64,000 nucleotides of DNA from Haliclystus octoradiatus (taxonomy: Eukaryota > Cnidaria > Staurozoa > Stauromedusae > Haliclystidae): positions 18,785,936 through 18,849,935 of the forward strand of contig OU744448.1 of NCBI GenBank assembly GCA_916610825.1. Reading direction: 5' to 3'. Position numbers and translations under genes: made by a program. The notes under the pieces are model-generated. The model saw only the letters and a program-made list of their open reading frames with translations. It was not told the origin of the DNA and ran no database searches. Positions 1 to 55,000 of the stretch are shown piece after piece. Each line of letters begins with the position of its first letter. Position 1 is the stretch's first letter.

Positions 1-223
1 AAACAGACTGCTGTTTTGTAAGAAAAATTAAAACATGTTAAGCTCTACAAAAGTTGAGCTCTAATTATCAAACATAATTATTTTGCGTGAGATACTGACA
101 TACTTGCGTCAATCGCGTAAAAACACGAATAATTAACTGGAATTAACAGCGCACGTCACCATGTAAGTACACTAATATAGAGGAATCAGGAATATGACAA
201 ATATTTAGATCTTTATTGCTTAC

Positions 224-2839
224 CTTCGGCATAACGCATGACTACTTAGCACCACAAGATGCATGCAATGTACAGATACGATAGCAATGAAGGCTAAGAA
301 TAGAGGACCAAGCTATCAAAGATGTAATAGAATATAAATAAAACAGCATTGAACGCATGATTAATCCACATCTTAGTCACGATTTTACATGTTGCCTGTA
401 TAAAATAGCTACAAGAAATTTATATAACAAAATATTTATAGTTGAATCCCTCGAATTAACTATGGATTCGTATCAGATGTGTACAGGAGCCGGAGTCAAA
501 CCCCGACTCCGGCAGGAGTATTCGTAATTCAACAGGAGCCGGACTGGAGTGATTTTTTTTGAGACAAGAGCAGGAGTCGGAGCCGGAGTCAAGAATGCAA
601 TCCTGGTAATTTCTAAAGAAAATTGCAAAGCTGAAAATTGTTTAGATTTTCAATTCTACATAGCGATTGGATTCAAGGGCTGCATATTACAGATATTTTT
701 ATTTATATTCTTCAAATTTGGGTTGATAAATTCATCAATTTTCGGACTTTCTAAGTTAGTTTGTCTAAAAAATTCTGGAGCCGGAGTCGGAGTATATTTT
801 TCTTACATTTTCGGAACCAGATTCGGAGTCAAATGCTTCTATAGGGACTTTTTTCGGATTCGGAGTCTGAAAATTCCAACTTTGTACCCCTCTGGTTCGT
901 ATATGAATCATTCCATAGATCACCTTAAAATAGTTTTACTAAGCATCTGAAAGTATCTTCAACGCCGTGGCATACTGGTGTAAGAAGTTGTGACAATTCG
1001 TAACTAATATTTGGCATGAGACATCATTAGGGGGCCTGGAGGAGAATGATTGAAATTAAATCTTCGTATTTGTAAAACTTTACAAGGTAAATGATAGTCA
1101 TGTAATGTAATTTGAAACAAACAAGATATGGCATGTGAATGGCTCGTAAGGGTCTTGTATTTTCGTAGAATAATTGATAGATAGATACTCACAACTATAC
1201 CAGAATGTTTGATAGCCGAGGGAAGACCAAGAATTCCAGTGCCAATGTTCCCTTTCAATATATGCATAACTGTTTGCCAATTTCTAAAATAAATTTTAAA
1301 AAAAACCTGATATGGAATATAAGGTAACTTATTTCCCCCACTTACAAACGATTTCCAACTTGTTCTGGGCAAAATTGTAGGTTCTACAACTAGTTCTAAA
1401 AAAGTTGGCAAACTGCTGACATCGAATCACGGCCGTAAATCTTAGGAAGTGTGTGACTTCCCCCCCTCCTACCCAGAAAAAACAATGAGTCAAAAATGCA
1501 ATTTTGAAATTTTTATTACATTATTGCTGCTCCCAATTACGCAGTTTGCAGATGGCATACTCCACGCCATGTTTTGACAAGCAAAACCGTCAAGTAAACC
1601 GCCCGGTCACAAGCATGTAGTCACAGCCATGCTCCGAATGATAATTACATAAAATTAAAGGATTACTTTATATGTTGTTCAATTAAAAATGATCATAAAT
1701 CCGGTATAGTATATCATAGTCTTGTGTGTAATATTAATACAGTTGATTAAATTGATTAAATGTATTCGCTGAAACGTTCATTTGTTTCAAAGTTATTAAA
1801 TCACACTATTTTTGGTAAATATCAGAGATAATTTGGCAGCTAGAATAAAAATATTATTATTAATTGGTTGCTGCTATAGCTTCTTATTTGACACAGCTTA
1901 ATGATATTTATCATTTTATTTTGATTTAATCAATATATCAGCTGTTTTTCTTTAACCATATCGTGAGAAATCTAGGTGTGAAAAAAATTCTAATAAAATG
2001 AATACAATTTGCTACATTGCATTCTGTTGTTGAAATGTGGCATATCAACTGTTCAAGACTGGAGTATGTATAAAATACAATAAGATATTAATATTGGATA
2101 GCAATTAGCAGTTAATAAATAAAATGAAGGATCTAAAATAAATACATACTCGAGTCCACCTTCGCATTCGCTACCTTCGAGTGCATTATCATCACTGAAT
2201 AAAAAACAAATAAAACATTTACATATTATCATGTAAAAACATTCATGTACTTGCATTTGAAGTAAGCCATAGTGACAATGTTTTGTAGGTAATGTTAAAT
2301 TAAGACTGATGAATCGTAACAGAAAATAGAACAGACAAAGAGACAATCTAAAGTCATTTGGGACTCTCGTTGGAACGTTTCAGCTACAGTAGGCCTATCC
2401 AGAGGGCCTACCAGGAGAGGATGGAACCACGGACGCAATGTAGGATCCAATCGGGAAAATCCGATGTCGACAATAAAATCAGTTAAAAGTTTTCATTTAT
2501 AAAAGTTAAATGCAATATCAATTTTTCTGATAAAATAAAGATTTGTACATCAGTTTCAATTACATAGAGTTCCGTGATTTATAGCATGCTGAACTAAACT
2601 GGTTCGAATCGGATCGATATATATGCGGGGAAGTAACGTCCATTAATAATCACAGTCTTCTCCGAATTAAAAATACAGCCAAGTTTTTCTGTGTCTCTAT
2701 TTAACCCAAACATTGCAATGATTTAATTATCATGTTTAAATATCACGCACCTCTCCTGTTCCTCATCGTCAAATGTGTTCTCATCTTGGGTTGGTGTAAC
2801 ACTTCCATCATCTCTATCGTCTCTTTGATTCTGGCTCAT
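224..2839 (-). CDS. SLC36/PAT-type proton-coupled amino-acid transporter, copy A (5' four exons, runs off left edge)
   Basis: Coding exons on the minus strand, in order: 2751-2839 (start codon at 2839), 2150-2194, 1193-1283, 224-312. All junctions are GT-AG and phases join without a stop. Exons 1-2 encode an acidic, hydrophilic N-terminus ([13 protein letters not shown]...). The 91-nt exon 1193-1283 encodes [19 protein letters not shown], the first membrane segment signature of the SLC36 family. Exon 224-312 encodes [20 protein letters not shown] and SSHALCRR, the second membrane segment with the family HCM motif. The rest lies beyond position 1. SLC36 proteins move small neutral amino acids with protons across plasma or lysosomal membranes; that role here is inferred from family. 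It is a tandem paralogue of the gene at 3484-26024: the NW/KG exon has the same length and phase, but copy A has an extra 45-nt exon before it. Confidence 0.85.
480..880. repeat. Dispersed repeat rich in GGAGCCGGAGTC-type motifs, copy 1
   Basis: The stretch repeats degenerate GGAGCCGGAGTC / GATTCGGAGTC units around a spacer. A second, more diverged copy in the same orientation lies at about 30570-30850: both carry GAAAATTGT.TAGAT, a GGGTTGATAAATT.ATC-like block, TCTCGGACTTT or TTTCGGACTTT, the GGAGCCGGAGTC core, and a TAGGACTTTTTTC.GATTCGGAGT end. Here it lies left of the 1193-1283 exon in the copy A intron. The open frame through it (549-950) looks like repeat translation, not a gene. Confidence 0.6.
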
Positions 2840-3483
2840 ATTCAACACTAACTAACCCATCCAAATAATAATATACAATCTACTAACTTTACATACTAGA
2901 TATCCGAATTGGTGCTCAGCCATGCTGTTTTAAGCGAACCTCGAAAAACGAGTATTCAGTTTTAACTGTCGTCATTGGCCACGGGTTGAAACATTGTTTC
3001 AGTGCTGCCATGCGTAGCCTGATTATGTTGCTAGGTAACAAGACCTAAATCAAAATCTGTATGTTGAGGTCAACAATGAAAAACAACATAGAAAATGCTG
3101 TTCATTATCAAAATAAATTTATGAAAAAGTAAATACTGAATCCTGGAGCTCATAGGTTTGCACACATACGATGTTAAACGCACGCGCATATTACGCGGTT
3201 CCGGGTGCGGTTTTAAACCAGAGCAGGTTTGCCAACCTGATTGGCAATCACTTTTTAGATAAAATACGAAAGGAACTGAAAATGAAAGGACAAATGATAC
3301 TAGAATATTACTGCGATGATCATTTGTAGAAAAATTTAATTCATGATATGAATATTTAGATTATGAAAATATGTATACAAAACCATTCTTGACTGTGCCT
3401 AATCTATATTAAATTTATAAAATTTACCCTTATAATAAATATCTATACTATCTATAGTCTAACTTGTATATAAAAATTAATAT

Positions 3484-26024
<22,541 letters not shown>

Positions 26025-26189
26025 GACTGTATTTTTTTTAATTACTCAAGTTAGTTAGCATTTAGTCTGTCAAAACAGTTGGACTCAAATAAAATTTCCA
26101 CGCCAACCGACTGGGGTCTGTTCAATGATGGCAACAATTGTCTTAATTGTCTCAACACGTGACTAAACTCTGACAAAAGTAGATAAGGC

Positions 26190-27525
26190 CTAGGTTATAC
26201 CATAGGCCGTGCTAGAAAATTCTGGCACGCCTCTAGGCTTCATGTCGATAGCAAATGTTGGGATCAGGGTTGCGAGAAATTTTTCCCATCAAGAATCCAA
26301 AAATGTGTTCAAAAGTATCCAAATTTTAACGATTATACAGTTAAATTTGAAAGAGATAATCATATTGGGCTGAAAATTCTCTCCATGTATAAATGACACC
26401 AGCCCCGGATTTCCAATATTAGAACAATGGATTTTGTCACATTCTCCTAAAAAGCCAATAGAGGCTACATGCTTATTATTGTTTCGACGGGGGTAAGCTC
26501 TTGGCGTCGTTGATTTCAAAGAATAATTTTTCATTGGAATTTTGAAATTAGAAATTGTATTTGTTTTGAAAGTCTGGATATTTTTGATATTTTTGATCTA
26601 AATAAAATATCTTGGATCCAAACGCACTTAAAAGTATCAAAATTGGATGCAAAATATCCAAACTGGCAACTCTGGCTGGGATATACGCCATACTTTTGAA
26701 GGCGTGCTTGATTATGCTTTAAAAAAAGAAATAAGAATTTATTGCAGTTGATGCGTTATCGATTATTTTTGTCTTTGTTGTTATCCGAAAAGAATGCCAA
26801 AATAACTCGAACGACACACATTTCTCAACGATCAATGTTGATGCCGTCGTTTGCCACGCGTTCAAGAATGATTTACACAACAATACAATATGATATTCCA
26901 AAAGGTTTTTGTAAGATCTCAAAGTTGTTACTGTGGATGCTATCTTCATTCGTAAAATATTTACGCAATATTTAACCATAGTTACATCATGCTCCACATT
27001 TTATCTGCTATTTTCAATCAGTACTATAGTATAACAGTATCTACTGCACTCTCTTTCAGTCCTGTGGAAAAATCATGTACACCTTGTTTGTTTCGGGTTT
27101 GTTTATTACCAGTTATTATTGTTCAACAACGACCACCGTGAACAACGAAGAAAGAAAAGTCTTCAATCAAATTTCTTGTTACTTAGCAACTTGCGTGAAA
27201 GCGAGAATATTATATACACAACCCCCGCCCTATAGATCAGGGGTATCTCAAGGACATTTTTATGACTTTTTATTGTTTCTTTTATTTGTATTAAATTCTG
27301 CTTTGAACCGATTTCAAAAAGTATTTTTGCATCTCGTACCTAAATATTTCAGAAGTCGAATTTTGACACGGCTAGGTGTGATGCACGCCTCAACCAGACG
27401 TGTCAGCACATTTGACTCAGGGCTGAATTTAATTGCCGTACTTGTTTGAGTTATACGCCGTGCCAGAGGCGTGCTCAACAACTTTTTCAGGCACGGCTCA
27501 TAAAGTACGGCGTATAACCCGGACC
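26190..27525. mobile_element. Composite region with GTTATACGCCGTGCC termini
   Basis: 27450-27520 is a hairpin: GTTATACGCCGTGCC...GGCACGG..ACGGCGTATAAC. Related ends occur at about 26197 (GTTATACCATAGGCCGTGC..GGCACGCC) and 26688 (ATATACGCCATAC..GGCGTGC). Probably nested non-autonomous DNA elements upstream of the transporter gene. The small open frames here are unrecognised and I do not call genes. Confidence 0.45.
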
Positions 27526-27639
27526 TAAGAAAGATCAGATCACCTTTTGGTGTCACTTTCTCAGATATGCAGAGCATTGCTACCATTTATGATGGGTATA
27601 TACTGAGACCGTGAGGCGTGCCACTTTTTGGATCCATAC

Positions 27640-27945
27640 CCAGCTGAAGAATTACTTTTGGGGTAGGGAATTTCAGATTTCGGGACTTTTTGGGTCTTTT
27701 TTTAAATCTATCAAGAATTTTGACAAACAAATTTTCAATTTGAAGAACTTTGATTTTTTTACATTTAGCGGCATTTTTTGTAGATTTTTGTTACTTTTGT
27801 AGATCGATGGCTCTGAGAATTACCCCTTCTCGTGAAATTTTTGAACTTTTCCTTTGTTTTCTCGAACACAAAACATGAAGTTTTAGGGTCTGCTTTCTTA
27901 CCTGCTCGGAAATTTTACAGTCCCCCTCCCTGGGTATAAAATGAA
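27640..27945 (-). repeat. Repeat sharing a GACCCTAAAA.TTCATGTTTT block with 33560-33740
   Basis: On the minus strand it shows GACCCTAAAACTTCATGTTTTGTG, a run of TTC/AAATTTCACGAGAA and nearby GGGAGGGGGACTG; 33580-33735 shows GACCCTAAAATTTCATGTTTTTACGAG and CCCTCCCGGGAAG. Diverged family, nature unknown. Confidence 0.4.
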
Positions 27946-28529
27946 GCAAACTATATCCAACTAATATAAGATAAAATAGGCTACATAGTACATACTCATG
28001 CATACCGATGGTTTTACAACTATAATTACTGTACTATCGTGAATATTTATTGTCCAATGGCTCTTGTATTTATATTAATTATTTTTACTATATCAATTTT
28101 ATGTTAAAATGGAATTAAAATGACTATATATAAGCCCCTGCCAAATGACTTTTCAAATCGCCAACAGAAATTATACTACTTGCATACCTGCATACTTGCA
28201 TACCAAATAGAACACTGTTGATCTAAATACCTTATGTGAAATTAATTAACAATCTATATGAACTAATAGTATAATTAAGCCAATTAACACATTTTAATTT
28301 TATGCTTTCTTTATGTATTTAAAGGATATATGTAAGTGGAAGTTTTACTTTCCTATATAATCCGGTCAGTATATTTGACAAATAAACAACAACGACAACA
28401 TTTAGCTCAGGTATGACATGCCATCATAATTGTAAGATATTGCACCATAGTTTTTTTATAGTGGAATATATTGACACTATATAAACTATGGATATACATA
28501 AGCCGAACTCAAGCAAACATATTATACCC

Positions 28530-28703
<174 letters not shown>

Positions 28704-29130
28704 TTTACATTTACTTAGCGCTTATATCAAAAAAGCTCTAAGCGCTTTACAAATTTAAATTAAATGAAACTATAAGACATCTTAGCCATCTAAAAAAAAT
28801 AAAAATTAAATTAACTATTCAATTGTACAATATATATTGTTAGCAGTATTCAATAAACACTTTCTGGAATAAATAAGTTTTTAACATGCGTTTAAAATAT
28901 GATATTGAAATACAAGATCTCAAATCATCAGGCATATTATTCCATATGCTAACGGCGCTGCCACAGAGAAGGCACGGTCCCCATAAGTTTTAAAATTACT
29001 TGAACAGACATATAAATTGTTTTTGGATGTGGAACGTAGACATCTTGGAGGATTATAAAGCTCTAACAATTCTTTCAGATATACAGGGGCTAGGCCATGA
29101 AGAGAATCTATATTATACCCATACTTTCAA
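28704..29130 (-). pseudogene. 3' end of a LINE (RT C-terminus), frameshifted
   Basis: Minus strand from about 29110: HGLAPVYLKELLELYNPPR, LRSTS, YGDRAFSVAAP, then after a one-base shift IWNNMPDDLRS. The order 'GLAPVYL - LRS - YG.RAFS - WN.LP..LR' is typical of CR1/Jockey-like LINE C-termini. The 3' UTR carries GTAAAGCGCTTAGAGC. Upstream RT is missing. Confidence 0.75.
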
Positions 29131-29839
29131 CAGTATTCGAACTGGAATACAACATCTTTGCAACAATTATGCTATAGCAGAAATAGGAACAAGACGGAGC
29201 AATTTGACGGAAATCACTTGAAATTTGATGGTATATTTCTGTTTTAAGAACTCCATATACATCAAACTAGTTGAATATAATATTGTAGGTCAAATCTGAA
29301 GTTAATATGAATTCGCTATATTATCACACCCTCCTTATCTTCCAAAACTTCGTAATTAAGATCCCACCTCATTAATTCATAACAAAGAAACACTCTTTAT
29401 TCATCAACATGACTTTTGATTAGCTATGTTTGATCAGCTACTCAGCTTTGCAAGTAGTTTAGTAATAAAGAGTACGGAAGAGTGGATCTATCCCTCTCTT
29501 ATTTGCACTATTTCAAATGAAGAAGTTATCATAGTTTATATTTAACTCAATATTGTAATGATTAATCCAGTGGATGAGAATAAGTACTGTCACGCTTTCT
29601 GCCCTTTCGGTTTTCGACAAACACGTCTGCTAACTTTCTGTTTGCGGAAGTTGAATTTCAAGATTTTTAAAGCAGATTTCGTAATTCGTAACAAGGAAGT
29701 AAATTCCATTTTCTGACGTCATCTATTTTCGTCGACACAGAATAAATGCTCAAACAGAAGCAAACATACGCCTTTCTTTGGAAATTATCTTTTACTCGTC
29801 GTGTTACTGGAAATTCTCCTTCGAGTTGAAAAGAATAAA

Positions 29840-48635
<18,796 letters not shown>

Positions 48636-49311
48636 TTCTCAGTAAAATTGATGGTGTAGTTATCTATGTATGGTGTTATATAATGTGTTACTGTGCTGTT
48701 AAATCGACTATGTAGTTTTATTTAAGCTATAAACCATTTATTGTATGATGTATAATAATAATCATTATTCTCACTGCATATGAGAATTTAAAACGATTTG
48801 AGAAAATAATTACATTATCCACTTGTTTGTGTATTCAACTACCCTGTGCTTTTTATACGACTAGTAATCTCCACTTTTCCAATAAATTGGGAATGCTGTT
48901 ATATGAAATTACATCCCCGGCTAACCTTTAAGACTTCAGGTCGGTGTGAGAGAGACAGAAAACGAAGCACTTCTTCTATCAGTAAACTTTATTCGTGCAC
49001 TTCGTAATGGCAGGCTTCAAGCGATTCTCTCTTCAACATATTGTAACGAATCACGATTTAAGATATAAAATAGCTATCGAGACTATTAAAATAAGAAGAC
49101 AACCGTTTCGAATGTAAATCACGTTCAACTCAAATATTTCGTCATTCAGACACAAGGAGATTGTATTACACAATTGGTATACGATTACTAAGACGTCACG
49201 CATTAGTGGCACTCTCTACATTATCTCCTCTTCTAAAATTAGGGAGCAGAATATTTAGAAAGCAACAGTCATTACAATTTAGATCGTATAATTTTTCAGC
49301 AGCTTCTACAT

Positions 49312-50410
49312 TTACACATCAGCTGGAGAATTAAATAATTTTGGTTGGCAGATTTTGACCTTCATATGGACGTAATCGATCATGATGGACAACTTTGGCT
49401 TCGCCTCGTTCTTTTGTTGGACCCTAAATACAACATCTGTAACTTTCTTTGTGATGGTAATGGGCCCTTCCCATGGACACTGAAGACAAGGTGTGTATCC
49501 AACGCTACGCTTTGGATTGAAAAACCACACTGCGTCAACAACACCAAAGTGTTTCTCAGAACGCCCGGTGTCGTAATTTTTCTTTTGCTTGTCACTTTCG
49601 ATGGATAGATGCTTACGAGCGTATTCATGAATGTCCAGCAACTTATTCTTCAACAGTTCTGAATATCCCATTGGTGTACTTGATGATGACCCCACTTGAT
49701 CTGGGTAGCCAAAGAGAAGATCCACTTGCAGGCGAATGTTGCGACCTAACATCATCTGGCATGGTGCACAGCCAGTTGTTTTGTGCACTGCTGATCTGTA
49801 AGCCATTAGCCGTAATGGTAGATTGGTATCCCAATCACGCTGATGATCCGTAACGAACATGGACATCATAGCATTCAATGTTCTGTTAAATCGTCCCACC
49901 ATGCCATCTGATTGAGGATGAAGGGGGTGTTGCCCGTGTCTTGTTCAAGTCTAATAGCTGAAAGACTTCAGCAAATAATTTTGATTTAAAATTTCGGAAT
50001 TAATTTCTAACGGGACACCAAATCTTGAGAAGAATTCGTCTACCGGAATTTTCGCAACTGTTGACGCTTCTTGGCTCTCCATAGCATAAGCCTCTGTCAA
50101 TTTGGTAATGTAAATGATGCAATTACAACAATCTATTTGTTACCTTTACTTGACAACGGGAAAGGTCCATTGATATCTATGGCAACTCTTTCCAGTGGCA
50201 CACCTACGTTATGTTGCTGCATAGATGACTTTGGCTTTCGAGCTGGGCTTTCCTAGCTGTACATAAATCACATTGTTTGTAGCATAGCAATACATCATGC
50301 CGATAGTGAGGCCAATAGTACCTGTCTTTGATGCGTTTAAACGTTTTCTTTCTCCTTAGATGACCCCCAGAATGTGTGTTGTGTGTAATCTTCAAAACAT
50401 CCATTATCAA
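49312..50410 (-). pseudogene. Decayed gypsy-type integrase
   Basis: Minus strand. 50204-50410 gives the integrase zinc-binding domain (THSGGHLRRKKTFKRIKDRYYWP, CYKQCDLC). 49312-49902 gives the end of the catalytic core (MVGRFNRTLNAMMS, DWDTNLP, AYRSAVHKTTG) and the C-terminal domain. The segment between is frameshifted and the catalytic Asp residues are not in a clean frame. Different family from the 41141 element. Just downstream of the lectin gene. Confidence 0.8.
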
Positions 50411-50502
50411 CGTTTTTGGTATTAATGGTTGTTTGATGTTGGAGCCCCCACTCTCTGATTCATAGCGGCGGTAAAGCAGACCACCATTTATTTCCAGTCT
50501 TT

Positions 50503-50603
50503 CCCATTGAATTACTGCGTAATTTCACGACTAATTGTACAACGGCAAAAGATCGAAGACTGACGTCGACGATCGTTATAGTGAAATCACGCAGTAATTC
50601 AAC
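50503..50603. repeat. Inverted repeat with ~20-bp arms
   Basis: TTGAATTACTGCGTAATTTCAC and its near complement GTGAAATCACGCAGTAATTCAA flank about 55 bp. A possible small MITE. Confidence 0.55.
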
Positions 50604-52003
50604 TCAGAACTATCAACACATCAACAACAACGTCTGATATTTGAGCTAAATAAATTGGTTTTCTAAATAAGAAACAACAATAATAATAGTAGCATTTAAT
50701 ACAATTATATCCAACAATCGAAATATACAACACAGTGTGACCAGAGTATAATAATCGTCAAATCTTCGGTGCCGCTTCTGCACAACGGTGTCTAATAAAA
50801 TTTATAGCCGGCGATAATAAAATTCTAATTTCTCTGCAACTCGCTCCAACTAACTCTGATCCTATTTCACAGAATACATATTTTCATACGTGAAACTAGA
50901 AACATAATTTAATACAAAAATGAAACTCAATTATTACAAAGAAAAAGTAAATTTCGTAAACTGAAAACTAAATGTAAGCAATATGATGTAAGATCCGCTT
51001 ATTCTAAATACATTTTAACCAATAGGATTTAAGATCCGTTTATGCATTGACGTCTACGAAACTATCTATACGGAACTTCAATCCGATAATAGGAAGTAAA
51101 TTTACCTTGGCTATTGTTAATTAAGATACTCTTAAATGTTGAACCGAAGTAAAGGAATCTCCAAAAGAGGGGAATCGTTGATTACACTGTCGCAAACGGA
51201 AAACATAATTGCATGTGGTGCTGCATGCGGTAATGGTATATCTATGACGTAATATGGGAGTTGGTGCGTAATACGTGCACAACTGAAAGAAAGGTCGTAT
51301 ATATAGTATTAAGACTTGTTATATGTCTTTCGTGCACAATTAAAAGCATGTTAAAAGGAAACAACACAATCCTGTTAAGTCATTGATTGATTTGATTTTA
51401 CTGTAGATTAGAAAATGGTATTTCTGTAGCTTAATTATTATCTCAAATTGCCTTGTTTTCTTTAATTTACTCGCCATTTGGCAAAGCAGAAGACCTGTTT
51501 TGAAAAAAATTGAAAACACAATCTACGTCCATTCATAGAATGCAAGACATATCAACCATATGCGCGGTCAAGATCCAACATGACGATAGACAATTAATTA
51601 TAATTTCATTGCGAAGGCTAGACAATCTTTATAAAATCTCAGCCTGTTATAATTGACGTAAGTATTGATACTGATTTATTTTAATGGAATTCAAAATACG
51701 TTGTCGATCCTTTAAAATATTATTTTTAGCCAAATAATTTCAACATAGCATGTCATGTGCATACATATATATAAAAATATATACATATACATACAACTGT
51801 TATTAGCTCGATTTACTAGTTGGAGTTTTTTGACGCACGAATAATTTATCTCGTGACCATGGTAGCCTGCAGGTGCCTTACGGTCCTGAAATATCTTCAA
51901 ATATGAAATATTGTTGAAAACAGTTGACTGTTTTGCTACGAGAGAGAAACGGAGCAGGGATTAGAATAAACTCACTTTTCTTTACATTCACAATTTTTAA
52001 AAC
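50604..52003. other. Intergenic: no gene seen
   Basis: AT-rich sequence between the integrase remnant and the first EF-hand gene. No ORF with recognisable domains. It should contain the promoter of the gene at 52004, but no confident element was seen. Confidence 0.5.
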
Positions 52004-55000
52004 ATGAAGAAGATTGCCCAAGCAGCACAACAATCTCAGACGAAAAAGATGGCTGAAAGATTTCAAAGAATGACACAATTTGAAGAAGAGTCCGTACGTA
52101 TTTGCTTTGTTTAATAAGCTTTGACTGTGTTGATGTAATTTGTATATTCAAGCATTGCTAATAAATAACAATAAGGTTGGCTGCAACTTAGCAAGAAGTA
52201 TAAATAGAACCGACTTTACTTGTATAGAAAGAGTATATAGTATAAAGCTACCGTCATAAAGTGTATAGAAATCAATTGGATTGGATTTGGATAGGATGAT
52301 TTATCATTTATAATGATAATATAATGAGGGATAAATATTTAAGAAGATTTATAGGAAGATAAGTTAGAAGACAACTATATTCAGAGATAATTTTAGTGTT
52401 TGGATACAATTCAAAATTGAAAAATAGGCGTTTGGTAGGACAAGAACATTTGCCACAAATGTATATATAATGTTTATATATATAAGTTGTGCTACTGATT
52501 AAAGATATAGGGCTCAATGCTATATACAGCAGAGCTTTAAATAATATATAAAATATGTATTTAGAAATCAGACAATCACGTTTGCTACTCAAACCTATCA
52601 CGCCAAGGAGCTATATCATCAGACAATTACATATATATGCAGTCAGATATGATAAAACTGCAACCAAGTGTTTAAACTAGTACTGTATAAAAACATGCTG
52701 CGAGATTATAATATGCAACTATATAAATAATAAACGCTTGAAAACTGGAAAATAATTAAATTTAATTATACAAGAATAAGATTTATTAATGTCATAATGA
52801 TTACATTTTTTTGTTATATTATCAGCTGCACGCTTATAAAGAAAAGTTTCGCTTAACAAGAAAACAAATCGAAGGTACGCACATCCCGAAAAACATTGAT
52901 TATCATTCTAATAGCGATTTTAAAATAATTTGATTTCCTAATGCTTAGTGCATGTTATTGTTCAATCTGAATCACCGAATTATAAATTATATGAAAGCCA
53001 TCTAAGATGAGTGAGGTTTCCTCTATAAATAACAAATATATACAAAGTTGATGTTAATAGAATGTGCTCCATGTCTTACAAAATGACAATTTCTTATAAT
53101 TAAAGAGTCTAAAGACTACAAAGCTGACAGAGTCGCACTAAACACAGTATCGTGTATGAATTCATTTAAATAAAATCGATGCGTTATTGTTTTGAATAAA
53201 AGTTTAGATGACAATGTTAATGATGGAAAAACAGCATCATCCAAATACAGGCAGTATGTCGTATGTGTGCGCGAAGCGATAAAAGGAAATACTGTGGCCA
53301 TAAATAAGATTGAAAGATACGTTATATCTGTTTAGAGCAGCGATCAAAAACAACGTACGGTTCTCAGCAGTAATGTACTATTCTAAGAAAGAGCGTACAA
53401 AGTTTGTACGCAGGCAGGCTGCCAATGAATTTGACTTTCCTGGATCTTGGCTCTTTTTACAGGATTTCTTTCATCGTAACATTTCCAAAATCAAAGCAAG
53501 ATTAAAGTTTGCAATAAGCACGGTTTATACTTACAAGTAGTATATTTTCATAGTATGTTTCATCGTGAATTGTCTTGTCAGCTACGTTTTACGTCTGGCT
53601 GTGATTTGTGGCATCGTTTGTGTAGCAAGTAATATGCTATAAGGCTAAAGAGGGACGACACATTATTATAATAATATGAATGCCTATACTACATGTCAGT
53701 CCATCTGCTACACTAAATCGTACATTTATAATAAATTCAGATTTTGAGATACTTAGATGAAGTGATCCATATACTCATACTGAGCCATGCTACATGTGCA
53801 GCAAATAGTTGTACCCATATTAAAATATAGATTGTTTTATCTGTTGTTTAGAGTTGCGTCAATGTTTCATCTTATTTGATAAAAGCGGATCTGGCTCAAT
53901 TGATTGCGTCGAGTTAAAATTGGTATTTGAATCAATGGGTTATCATCCAACTGAAACAGATGTTGACATGATGATGAGAGAGGTTGATCAAAATGGTAAA
54001 TGTATCTATTACTATCATCGATAGCATATGCGCGATTCAGACTGTGCAATGCATAATATGTTATTATTTATTATTTATTTGTAAAACCATAATGCAGTTA
54101 TAGCGATTGAGTAGCTGATAACTGTCAGCACTTGGTTTGAAACGCAAATGATACCATACATAAATTTAAGGGTGCTTGTATTTCACAACACACTCGAAAC
54201 ACCAACTGCCAGCTCAAATTTATTTGATGTTGTTTTGTCTGCACTAGATGATTTGGAGATCGATTTTAATGAATTTTTGACATTTATGCACACAAAAGTG
54301 AAAGCACCAATGACAGAAGAAGACATTACATCTGCATTCAAAGTATTTGATATGGGAAAAAGAGATTGTATAGCACAAGAGGACTTTTTACGAGTAATGC
54401 TACAATGCGGAGAGAAGGTTTCAAAAGAGGAGATCAAACAGATGATGAAAGAGATTAATCCACTTGAAAATGGAACGATCGGATTCGAAGGTATACATGC
54501 AATCATAGTCAATAGAATAGAAATATTGTATACTATAGTAATGATTTAAAATGTTTTTTTAAATGAGATTTGTTCAAGTGACTATGTACATCATATAAAA
54601 ACTATTGCATTTATTAATTTTAGAAGAATTCCGATTTATGTTTTAAACTGAATGTTACTACGGTTACTAAGTTTTACCACCAAATAAATTTTTATATCTA
54701 ACCATAGTCCATAGATTCCACATGTTAGCTTTAGATTGTTTGAATTTCGTCTATCAAAATGCAAAATAAAATGTATGTTTTTAAATGACCAGTTCAAATC
54801 TTTTTTATGAATGTTTACAAAGGTTTATTAATAGAGGATGATGATGCATTTTGATGAAAATTAAGAACAAATCAGGTTGTCATAGACACTGTCGTAAATT
54901 GGATGGGTGACAACCCCCAACACAAGTTTTGAGACGAAAAATTGCAAAATCGTGCAATGTTGGATGTATTACAATATTGAAACTGCCAAATATGGAAATG

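Noticed and set aside
549-950. 133-aa frame with hydrophobic stretches
   Set aside because: Lies in the GGAGCCGGAGTC dispersed repeat, whose second copy at 30570 has no matching frame.
26289-27586. Small open frames upstream of transporter copy B (e.g. 26719-26997, 27075-27449)
   Set aside because: No domain or splice pattern, and they overlap mobile-element ends; overlapping frames on both strands suggest chance.
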